Shown here piece by piece: positions 56,065-64,000 of a DNA stretch of 64,000 bases. Within the stretch, counting starts at the first letter, position 1. Every line of letters begins with the position of its first letter. The DNA lies in NCBI GenBank assembly GCA_020081605.1, contig JAHREC010000045.1:186001-250000 (forward strand), read 5' to 3'. The stretch is from Albifimbria verrucaria. Lineage: Eukaryota; Ascomycota; Sordariomycetes; Hypocreales; Stachybotryaceae. The notes below the pieces were generated by a model. It ran no database searches and had not been told where the DNA came from. It was given only the letters and a program-made list of their open reading frames with translations. A program made the position numbers and the translations under genes.

Positions 56065-58428
56065 TTAAATGATCCCTAAAACGCTTCTCTTTATCCAATT
56101 AAGCGCACTTCCTGCTCTTAACCATCTCAACTGCCCCTGGCTGAAGCTATGATTCAGAGCCGTCTCCCAGGTCTCTCCATTCTTCTTAACAATCCGTAGC
56201 GTAACCTGGCTTCCAGGCTTCATTTCGCCTTCTTCCACGCCTATCAAAGTGACTTCGTCACCGAGCTCTATTCTTTCATAATCTTTCGGGTCTGAGAACA
56301 CCAATGGCAGCATGCCCTGCTTCTTCAAATTCGTTTCATGTATTCTAGCAAATGAGCGGGCAATGATTGCCACGCCACCTAGAAAGCGCGGCTCGAGCGC
56401 CGCATGTTCACGCGATGACCCTTCGCCGTAATTCCAATCGCCGATAATGCACCATTTCACGTTCTTTGCCTTCAGGTCCCGAGCAGTCTCGTGGATCAAT
56501 CGTATATCTCCATCCAAGGGATGAATCGTATGACCCAACATCTTAGATTCCTGTGGGAGAAAGGCGTTCGAGGCTGCAAGAAGCAGGTTGTGGCTGATAT
56601 TCTCGAGATGGCCACGGTATTTGTACCATGGACCCGCGGGCGAGATATGGTCGGTGGTACATTTCCCAGCTACCTTCACCAGGATGGGCATGGAAATTGT
56701 GGATCCAGGTTGCCACTGGCCAAAGGGTTCAAGAAGTTGAAGACGATCTGATTGAGGGTGTATGTCAACAGATAAGTCAGTCGCAGCCTCCACAGGTGCT
56801 TGATATAGGTCTTCTCCAGCTGTAAATGCACTCGGTAGTTCTACACTTGTGGGAGCTGTGAAACGGAACTCTCGTGATGCACCAGCCACAGGGATAGCAT
56901 CTGTCATCGGGTTAAAGTCTATGCGACCTGCATAAGCAAAAGCCGTCACCATCTCCGGAGACGTAACAAACGAGCAGGTTTCGGGGTTCCCATCGTGTCG
57001 AGCCACGAAGTTACGATTGAAACTCGATACCACAGTATTCCGTTCGCGAGCCTTCACGTCGACATCTGTGCGATCCCACTGCCCTACGCAAGGACCACAC
57101 GTGTTGCTCAAGACGACAGCACCGGCGTCCCGTAAAGCCTGTAGAATGCCTTCAGCTTCAGCCGTAGCGCGAATATCCTCACTTCCAGGTGATACCATGA
57201 AAGGCGTCCTGACTCGTGGTAGTCCTGCTGACTTGGCTTGGTTGACGAGCTGTGACGCCTTGTAAAGGTCTTCGTAGGAACTGTTGGTGCAGCTGCCTAC
57301 CATGGCATGGCTGACTTCAATCGGCCAGTCTGCCTTTGAGACAGCATCCTTAAGCTGGGATAGAGGATGGGATAGATCCGGGGTGAAGGGACCATTGATG
57401 TGAGGTTCGAGTATATTTAGATCAATTTCGATGATGTCGTCATAGTATTGCTCCGATCCTTGGTCGGCCGTCAACAAGGCTTGCTTGAATCCAGAAGCCG
57501 TCCGTGCAATTTCCGCCCGTTTCGTTGCTGAAAGGTACCTGGCCATAGAATCTGAGTAGGGGAAGATGCAAGAAGTTGATCCAATCTCAGCTGACATGTT
57601 GCAGACAGTGGCCATCGCAGTTGCTCCCAGTGTCTCTGTACCAGGCCCGAAGAATTCGATGACCTTGCCCTTGCCTCCGGATACTGTGAGGATGCCTGCA
57701 AGCTTGCAAATGATATCTTTAGTTGACGCCCAGCCGGTCAGACGCCCTTCAAGCCGAACTCCCACGACCTTTGGGCACATGAGCTCCCACGGCATGCCAG
57801 CCATAGCGTCAACCGCGTCGGAGCCACCTACTCCTATTCCTAGCATGCCCAGCCCGCCGGCATTCGGTGTATGCGAGTCTGTGCCGATAATTAGACCTCC
57901 AGGAAAGGCGTAGTTCTCGAAGATTGTGGTGTGAATGATGCCAGCTCCTGGCTTCCACCATCCAATTCCGTACTTTTTCGCAGCGCTGCTCAGGAACGAG
58001 TACACCTCGCGATGCTCATGCATCCCACGCTTAAGATCTTCTTCTGCACCATCACGCGATACCACCAAGTGATCACTGTGCACAGTAGTTGGGATTTGGA
58101 CTTTCGGCAAGCCGGCGCTAATAAATTGCAAGAGGGCCATGGTAGCAGTGGCATCGTGGCATGCCACCCTGTCGGGCCGAAGATATAAAAGCGTTTCTCC
58201 GCGACGAATCTCATTGAGCGACCATCGATGCTCCTTCGAATCGTACAGATGGCTGTACAGTATCTTCTCAGTCAGTGTCAAGGGCCGTTGGGAGCCGGCC
58301 CTGATGGCCTTGAGTCGAGCAGCTTGAGCGTCATAGTCAAGCGTCGTCTCTGGGTTTAAAGGACTGATTGGAACTGTGGAAGAAAGTGTCGTCAATGCTC
58401 TAGTACTCCTCACACGGCCTTGGATCAT
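56065..58428 (-). CDS. Aconitate hydratase paralogue (aconitase family, mitochondrial-type)
   Basis: A single uninterrupted frame of 787 residues from 58428, the expected size for mitochondrial aconitase. The N-terminus (MIQGRVRSTRALTTLSSTVP) is basic and hydroxylated, as in a mitochondrial presequence. Motifs: CHDATATMALLQF, TTVHSDHL, PGAGIIHTTIFENYAFPGG, GTDSHTPNAGGLGMLGIGVGG, SAEIGSTSCIFPYS, VGSCTNSSYEDL and NTCGPCVGQWDR with the three Fe-S ligands (one in GSCTN, two in CGPC), SFNRNFVARHDGN, CTTDHISPAGPW, and IIGDWNYGEGSSREHAALEPR in the swivel domain. The enzyme interconverts citrate, cis-aconitate and isocitrate. Lack of introns and position in accessory DNA suggest a paralogue, not the housekeeping enzyme; an Aco2/homocitrate-dehydratase-like role is another option. 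It is divergent from an RraA-like gene and next to a tricarboxylate carrier. Confidence 0.93.
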   Translation of the reverse strand: MIQGRVRSTRALTTLSSTVPISPLNPETTLDYDAQAARLKAIRAGSQRPLTLTEKILYSHLYDSKEHRWSLNEIRRGETLLYLRPDRVACHDATATMALLQFISAGLPKVQIPTTVHSDHLVVSRDGAEEDLKRGMHEHREVYSFLSSAAKKYGIGWWKPGAGIIHTTIFENYAFPGGLIIGTDSHTPNAGGLGMLGIGVGGSDAVDAMAGMPWELMCPKVVGVRLEGRLTGWASTKDIICKLAGILTVSGGKGKVIEFFGPGTETLGATAMATVCNMSAEIGSTSCIFPYSDSMARYLSATKRAEIARTASGFKQALLTADQGSEQYYDDIIEIDLNILEPHINGPFTPDLSHPLSQLKDAVSKADWPIEVSHAMVGSCTNSSYEDLYKASQLVNQAKSAGLPRVRTPFMVSPGSEDIRATAEAEGILQALRDAGAVVLSNTCGPCVGQWDRTDVDVKARERNTVVSSFNRNFVARHDGNPETCSFVTSPEMVTAFAYAGRIDFNPMTDAIPVAGASREFRFTAPTSVELPSAFTAGEDLYQAPVEAATDLSVDIHPQSDRLQLLEPFGQWQPGSTISMPILVKVAGKCTTDHISPAGPWYKYRGHLENISHNLLLAASNAFLPQESKMLGHTIHPLDGDIRLIHETARDLKAKNVKWCIIGDWNYGEGSSREHAALEPRFLGGVAIIARSFARIHETNLKKQGMLPLVFSDPKDYERIELGDEVTLIGVEEGEMKPGSQVTLRIVKKNGETWETALNHSFSQGQLRWLRAGSALNWIKRSVLGII

Positions 58429-58875
58429 GCGGTATGCGCGTGAGGCCTGGGGCGCCGCCCGAAAGGTACCAGTGCGTGGGGAAGCATGTGAGGACCGATG
58501 TACAAAATCCGGCAGGCTGACTCTATCATGTCAACCACAGGCCAGGATATGGGGTTTTAAGAATGATATGGCCATACCAGCTTGAATCAGTATTGGTGGC
58601 TGCGCTGGTCTGGCCCGAGACTGTGGCATGTAACCTGGATTATTAGTGCGCCAAAACTCCTCTGGTTCGGTGGAGCCAGCCGGGCTACTCCTCCGTGGGG
58701 GGCGGAGTGCTCAGGCACCATCCGGCACAACCCTGACCTACCCTACACACTCCTCGGAATTGCGCCGATCGCTCATGTCTGATCAGTGTGCTTCTGTGAT
58801 GTTCAAATAATAAACGAGACATATTCCTTGGTTCCTTGATTTCACCAACTTCATTGAGTACCCACCTCTGAAGTA
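58429..58875. promoter_or_regulatory. Divergent promoter region between aconitase paralogue and RraA-like gene
   Basis: About 450 bases separate the two start codons. Two CGG/CCG-containing words occur (for example CTGGTTCGGTGGAGCCAGCCGGGC near 58660-58685), which could serve a Zn2Cys6 regulator, but I cannot define an operator. The geometry suits co-regulation by the regulator at 59662-62220. Confidence 0.45.
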
Positions 58876-59648
58876 ATGTCGATGGGGCTTCCCACCATTA
58901 AGCAGCCGGTGCTTGCAGCACTTCGACGTTTCACAACCTGCGATGTGAGTGAACGGTCGTACGGCGGCAACTCATAATAATTATTTACCACGACATTACG
59001 AAACTGACGTGAATTCATACAGATTGGGGACGCTTTGGTGCGGCTTAATGTACCACATGGAGGCTATCTATCAGGGCTGAAGATGTTCTCCCCGCTCGAG
59101 AGCGCGGGCACCTTCAAGATATTCGGGCCAGCATACACTGTTCGCATGGTATCCGCCAACGATTCCACGTCGCCAAAGCCATCCAAGCACTTTGCGGATT
59201 CCATTCCCAAAGGAAGCGTTGTCTTCGTATCGCAGCCGGACGGCTACATTAGTGCCTGCTGGGGGCTCATGAGCACGCGTGCAAATAAAGCTGGTGCCGC
59301 AGGTATCGTTATCGATGGGCGCTTTCGAGATATCAACGAGCACAGAGACCTTGGTATGGGCCTATATGCTCGGGGAACAAGTATACTCGGCTCCAATACC
59401 TTTACACGCTCATCCGAGCTCAACGTGGCCGTTTCATACCGCATCCAGGAGCTAGAAGGCGAAGAAGTGAAGGTTCGACCTGGTGATATCATTATGGGGA
59501 TGCTGACGGCGTGGTTGCAATACCGCCTGAGCTGGCTGAGGAGTGTGTGAAGCTGTGTGAGCGCAGGTGGAACATAGATGAAGCAACTCGAAAGTGTATT
59601 GAAGATGGAGAAGATATTGGGCCGACTATCCAGAGATTGAGGGAATAA
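58876..59648 (+). CDS. RraA-like/HMG aldolase family protein (4-hydroxy-4-methyl-2-oxoglutarate aldolase type)
   Basis: Exon 1 58876-58944 (MSMGLPTIKQPVLAALRRFTTCD), intron 58945-59022, then IGDALVRLNVPHGG. The family core is RANKAGAAGIVIDGRFRDINEH, with the conserved D-G-x-x-R-D that binds Mg and pyruvate/oxaloacetate. The frame breaks at G4 59496-59499; adding one G gives GDADGVVAIPPELAEECVKLCE, the conserved end of the fold, and stops at 59648. Total about 230 residues, normal for the family. Relatives split 4-carboxy- or 4-methyl-4-hydroxy-2-oxoglutarate to pyruvate or decarboxylate oxaloacetate. Here the substrate may be a hydroxylated or alkylated tricarboxylate made by the neighbours; that is inference. 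It ends 13 bases from the stop of the convergent regulator. Confidence 0.9.
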
Positions 59649-59661
59649 GACTTGTTTACTC

Positions 59662-62220
59662 TCAGAAAGGGTTCCAAGCTGCATCACCACTCAAATATTC
59701 AGATATGAAAGTCTCAACTGTGGCGTCAGGTGCATCTTGACTAATATGAGAAGCTAACTCAAGGAAGGGTTGGGTGCCCTGTGGTAGAATGTCATTGCCT
59801 AGGACGGTCCAGTCCAGTGGTTCGTAATTTGCAGGAGTCTGGGCCAGACCGGTGCTGTTTGGTACGTTGTTTGTATGTGCTCCAGGTAGTTGCGTAATGT
59901 AATCTTCTCCAGGTGTGGCCTGAGGAAGAGCTAGGTCTTCTGGCGTGCATTCACTAGGAACAAAGCGTCGTTTCGTCCGTCCTCCCTCTAGCGACTCATG
60001 CTGAGAAACTTGGTTCTCTTGCCGGGCAGCATCCATGCTCCTTAGAAGTGCATCCATGGCGCGTCCGAAGCTTTCCTTTCCCTTTTTGACCGATGGCCAA
60101 CATTCACCCCCACACTGAGGAGGTTGGTGCAAGTCCTCAAGTCCCTCATGACGTTCAGCATCGGTATTGTGCTGCGGACCAAGTTAGACGTCCATAAACA
60201 GTAAATCATGGTGGCGCCTGAAGAAAAGACACCCTGAACGCTTCGCCAACTTTGGTAATAGCCGTCCGCATTGTAGAGGTCATTGTACGTGTTCAGCCGG
60301 CTGGCCGCGCATTGATAGCATATTAGTAGAGACTGTTCGCTTGGCTGAGGAATGGCCTGAGACGGTTGGTGTAAAATGATCATGGCGGCAAAGTATTGGC
60401 TCATTAGTTTCATCTCGTATATGCGATAATCTTGCTGTTGTTCTTCAAAATCAACATATAGTGAGGGAGCGATGGCTATCAAATCGGCGCGCCATTCTTC
60501 AAGCTTTCTCCGAATGGCAGCTTGGGACGACTCGTGATGGCTTGGCCATGCGTATGCGCTCAATTGCGAGGGAAGGTGATAGAATAGTAATTTGATTTCA
60601 GATATAATGGGATCAAGCTTGAACCGATGAATAGCATAGGTTAGGCCACCCGTATGACGAACCTCGGGCGCAAATGCCTTGTCATCGATACCAACCATAT
60701 CAATTTGGAAATCTTCCATGGTGGGAAGTTCAAGATCGAAAGTTTCATCTCGAATGCCGAGTGGGCGGCCCTGAATTGTCGCTATTGATCTATGGTAATA
60801 TTAGTTACTTACTATTCCCACCAAAGTCCACGTAGCATAGCAAGAACAATCTGCTACGAAGTAGTGATACTAACCTATCCAAATGATACACACTGAAGAA
60901 CAGCATCTTGCGTGTAAGCACAGAAGCCTGGGAGGTGCTGGAATTAGCACTTGTTGCACGATGTAGTCCAAGATCCACACAATGAGCCATTGCAACGTAA
61001 GTGAGCGTCCAAACATTCAACTCGGCAGGACTGATAATGCTGTATACGGCAAGAAGCAGAGTTGCCTGGAGACTAAAAGTGGATGTACTTGAGAAGCACT
61101 GCGGACCAAAGGACATGGCAATTTGGTAGAATTGCTTGGGAGCAAAGTCGTACACCCTTTGGCGCACACGCACAGTCGAGGCAAGCGTGAAGACCATGAA
61201 GACGTGGAAAGCTGCTGTGAACACAGATATTGGCGTACACTCTGTATCTTTTGATACTTGAAGTTCTCCATTGTACGCGAATGGCTGAACAGTGGTCGGC
61301 CAGCCATTGAATCCTATTTCGTCGGTAGCACCAGTAACCGCACACTGATACAATGCTTCGACAGCATCCAATAGGGAGCTGGGATGAAGGAAAGGATGGT
61401 CGACGTGGATGTTCCGAAAGTAAACGTCGAGCAAGATCTTGGCCTCCTCCTCCGATGGTAAGCTTTTCCTGAGAGTGTCATAAAGCAGCCGATATGATTC
61501 CTTCATTCTTTTCGTGTGCGCGTAGGGACCCAGCCTTCCGGGGCTGCCCAGTGCTGAGAATGTTGAAGATCTGACATATTTCCCATGATTTGGAGACTCG
61601 GGAGAACCTGCGCCAATGAGCGAAGTAAATAAACGCCCAGATGATGTACCGAGATAGTGTGTTTGCCTGGAGTCAGAATTCAGGGTAAGTAGGCCCAAAT
61701 CAAGGGCCACAGAACGTGCTTCGTCCGGGAAACACTCTTGCGTAGGTTCTTCGGCCCCAGCCGCAAAAGACCGCTTTTCTGAGCCGGACAGTATGTCAGA
61801 GGAGCGTGGCGCTGGCGGCTGAGGGAGACCGCGGGCGTCGGGGAAGAAATGGTGGGCTGCTGAACAGGACCAGCACCATCAAGGAAGCTGAAGTCGACGC
61901 GGGGCCGCTATCCAACTTGAATCCAGGAGAGAGGCTCTTTATTTGGTCCTCTAACCATGATATGCGGGCACGCGCGTTGGCGGCAAAGTCGCGCGGAATG
62001 GACAAGGCGTTGTTCCGGCCATCGACGTCGATGCAGGGTTCATTTGCCTTCTGGCAGTTACCGCAGGCGGGCACGCCGCCGTCGCACTGCAAGTCGAGTT
62101 TAGAGAGCGCCTGATAGAGCAATCGACCAGGGCCATAAATACCTTGATCCTTTTGGTGCGGCAGCGTCTGCACGCAATCCGAACCTTGTGGCTCATCTCA
62201 TTACTGTTTGCCCGAAACAT
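59662..62220 (-). CDS. Zn2Cys6 transcription factor, likely regulator of the tricarboxylate cluster
   Basis: Exon 1 from 62220 ends the first half of the zinc cluster (RIACRRCRTKRIK); an intron (about 62142-62086) leads to CDGGVPACGNCQKANEPC. The spacing C-x2-C-x6-C-x6-C-x2-C-x6-C is met. A short coiled coil (RARISWLEDQIKSL) follows. The Fungal_trans domain contains LLDVYFRNIHVDHPFLHPSSLL, FTLASTVRVRQRVY, LYHLDR-type YHLDR and, after an intron, SIATIQGRPLGIRDETFD. Near the C-terminus the frame breaks at C5 60107-60111; one more base gives GGECWPSVKKGKESFGRAMDALL, the usual phrase. It ends at 59662. The position inside a cluster of tricarboxylate genes suggests it controls them. Another frame change lies in the linker around 61720-61890. 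Confidence 0.87.
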
Positions 62221-62676
62221 GGGCCAAGGCGAGGTGAAGCGGAAGATTCGACCCCAGCTAAGACCTCTCCCGACTGAAATGGACTAACCGGCTACGAGGA
62301 GCGGGGACAGAGCCCATATTTACCGTTAACGGACTTGGCCGGCTTATGACCGCTTTGCACTACGATTCATGGCACCACTAAACCGGTAGTGTGAGAGGCC
62401 AAGACACCATTCATCGCAAACACTTTTTTTTTAGGGAATGCGGGATTAGCTGTAGGGAAGCAAGCTGCGTCAATTATACAATTGATTATATTTGATTTGC
62501 ATAACCCAAGTTGTAGACTGTGCAATGAGCTGCGACTTGCAAAGATTCACAGCAATTTACCCATAACTCTTTCTACCAACTGATGTCTAAGATTAGAAAG
62601 CGAGACAGGAAGTGTGGGATATGTCCTCAGTTCGTTTTTATGCATTCTGTGGTAGTTCCAAAGCAGTTGGTGGCAT
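62221..62676. other. Promoter of the regulator and 3' flank of the carrier
   Basis: About 450 bases, no supported gene. Both flanking genes are on the minus strand, so this holds the regulator's promoter at its left end and the end of the carrier at its right. Confidence 0.45.
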
Positions 62677-63675
62677 CTACAGCAATGTTGTGGTGGATCT
62701 TGCGGGCATTCTCAACATGCTTGTCCATCCCACCACTTTCTCATAAACCGTGAATGATATCGCCCTGACACCTACAGCTACATCAGTAATTGTCTTTATT
62801 AAGCCGGAGGCATTGATTACACTTAGCCGAACGAGTCGCGGTGATGTGCCCTTCCACAACAGCTTGACGCCGCCGTCACGCACGATTTTTCTTGCGCAGT
62901 CCCAGGATCCTGTGTACAGTTGCTTGCCCTCAAGACTCTGCATCCTGGTCTTGACATTGTCCACCGGCATTGTGCAATAGACTGTAATTACACCGGCCAT
63001 GGCGCCGGCGACTACGCTGGTGGATGAGCCCAGCATGGGTTTAAGCATCGTCATTAGCTCGTTATAGCTTGCAAATCGCACCATAGCATTGGTCGACTGC
63101 TTCAGTGTGACGGGCCACACGCCCCGGAAAAAGCTCATGAGACCGTCTGTTGCGATGATTCTTCGAATCGCATGAGTCGACGATTGGTAAATTCGCGGCC
63201 CTGCTCTGTCGTCGATGAGCTTTGTCTTCAGGTTTTCTCCAGGCGTGAGGACTGCCACCCCCTCCGCTACACCAGCACAAAGGCCAGCCAACATGTTGCC
63301 CGTGATAGATGTCTTGCCAGAACTATCTTTAGGCATGTGCCGTATCGCAAAGTCAAAGGCTAGAAAACGGATACCTGATTTTAATGCATTAGAGATGCAG
63401 AATGCGGTACCCCTGTGTATAGCCACCTAATCCCACCAACGCGGATTGTCGAGACGAGAATTTGGGCCGGTGATTGAGAGCCGGCATTTCCACATAGAAG
63501 CTGTTGTCTAGTTTTTACGTATTCCGTTGGGTACTTGTAAGCTTTAGTTAGGACCCGTTCTAAAGGAAGCCTTCGCAGTCATCTTGCATACCGTCACCAT
63601 AGATTCAATCCCTCCGGCAGCCGCGCCAGCCAAGACCGACTGCATAGGCGTTACACTTGGCGATCTCTGTGACAT
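62677..63675 (-). CDS. Mitochondrial tricarboxylate (citrate) carrier, CTP1-like
   Basis: Start at 63675 (MSQRSPSVTPMQSVLAGAAAGGIESMV). An intron (63541-63590) joins to TYPTEYVKTRQQL, the first carrier signature Px[DE]xx[KR]x[KR]. Then VGGIRWLYTG, GTAFCISNALKSGIRFLAFD, a second repeat with TPGENLKTKLIDDRAG, FFRGVWPVTLKQSTNAMVRFASYNE and a third with MPVDNVKTRMQSLEG, LLWKGTSPRLVRLS; an intron of about 50 bases (62772-62822) gives the end ISFTVYEKVVGW. The residues around ENLKTK and NAMVRF match the citrate carrier subgroup. The frame breaks at C4 63410-63413; one base more restores YTGGTAFCI. It exchanges citrate, isocitrate or cis-aconitate across the inner mitochondrial membrane. With the aconitase paralogue and RraA-like enzyme it forms a tricarboxylate gene set. 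Confidence 0.9.
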
Positions 63676-64000
63676 GTTCCTATCACAGTTTGCATATATC
63701 TTAACCTCCCTCGTATCTACTTTAGTGGATTTGTATTGTTGTTGTACTTGATTACTTGGCCACCAAGCCTGAGCCCGACCGGAAAGTTCCGAAGCCAAGA
63801 CCAGAGGCTCATGCATGCTTCGGAAGCCATCCACACTACCAACCGCGCTAAGAACACATGTTAAGCCTGGAGTGCTCCGTGAACACGCAGGATGCTCCGC
63901 AGTTTCTATGGCTGTGCGACCACCTCATCAAGCACCACCGGGAGCCTTTGTACATCACTTTGAGTCTGACCGATCTTCTTTACCATCTTCTATTTTGACC
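63676..64000. other. Upstream flank of the carrier, window edge
   Basis: Probable promoter of the carrier gene. No further gene can be supported; the next gene, if any, is outside the window. Confidence 0.4.

Noticed and set aside
56065..63675. An itaconate cluster with cis-aconitate decarboxylase
   Set aside because: No MmgE/PrpD-type decarboxylase sequence occurs in any frame of the window, so the known itaconate cluster is not what is seen.
1..64000. CRISPR arrays, bacterial operons, Shine-Dalgarno sites, rRNA or tRNA genes
   Set aside because: The gene structures are fungal with introns. No direct-repeat array or structural RNA gene was found on reading both strands.

Overview
The window is nuclear DNA from a filamentous ascomycete (Pezizomycotina). 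The evidence is short GT-AG introns of about 45-90 nt, five Zn2Cys6 regulators, fungus-specific families (RTA1-like, DUF7708, fungal rhodopsin-like membrane protein, DUF1365, Dal5-like and monocarboxylate-type MFS carriers) and AT-rich islands carrying decayed genes, as left by repeat-induced point mutation (RIP). I cannot name the genus. The content is accessory: transporters, P450s, oxidoreductases, regulators and relics, with no translation or replication genes.

Layout. 1-335: edge of a Tc1/mariner-type transposase. 0.5-4.1 kb: a Zn2Cys6 regulator and a secreted berberine-bridge-type FAD oxidase. 5.5-8.7 kb: an RTA1-like membrane protein and a GPI-anchored secreted protein. 9.8-13.5 kb: a Zn2Cys6 regulator and a BAHD-type acyltransferase. 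14-16.9 kb: a truncated copy of adenylyl-cyclase-associated protein (CAP), a Nudix protein and AT-rich islands. 16.9-22.3 kb: a head-to-head pair, a DUF7708 STAND-like protein and a DUF7025-type AAA+ ATPase. 23.3-28.2 kb: a tyrosinase and a P450. 30-33.7 kb: a Zn2Cys6 regulator tail-to-tail with deoxyribose-phosphate aldolase. 35.8-39.9 kb: a 14-TM MFS exporter and a second P450. 40.8-51 kb: a flavin amine-oxidase-like protein, a thioesterase-like protein, a rhodopsin-like membrane protein, a 2OG-Fe(II) oxygenase, a monocarboxylate-type MFS and a DUF1365 protein. 52-53.8 kb: a Dal5-type MFS. 54-56 kb: an AT-rich graveyard with SDR and NRPS relics. 56-63.7 kb: aconitase paralogue, RraA-like aldolase, Zn2Cys6 regulator and mitochondrial tricarboxylate carrier.

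The best candidate for an undescribed system is the right end (56.0-63.7 kb). It combines a carrier that would export citrate or cis-aconitate from mitochondria, an aconitase paralogue, an RraA-fold lyase divergent from it, and a local regulator. This resembles an itaconate-type cluster in logic, but no cis-aconitate decarboxylase is visible. A second is the amine-oxidase-like plus DUF1365 pair, which suggests modification of membrane fatty acids.

A strong caveat covers the whole window. Most genes are broken by one-base frameshifts, and about twenty of these lie exactly at a homopolymer that is one unit too short (usually 4 where the frame needs 5). I read this as systematic under-calling in the assembly, not mass pseudogenisation. 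Coordinates for the affected genes therefore span several reading frames. The relics at 14.1, 54.5 and 55.1 kb have other kinds of damage and look truly dead.
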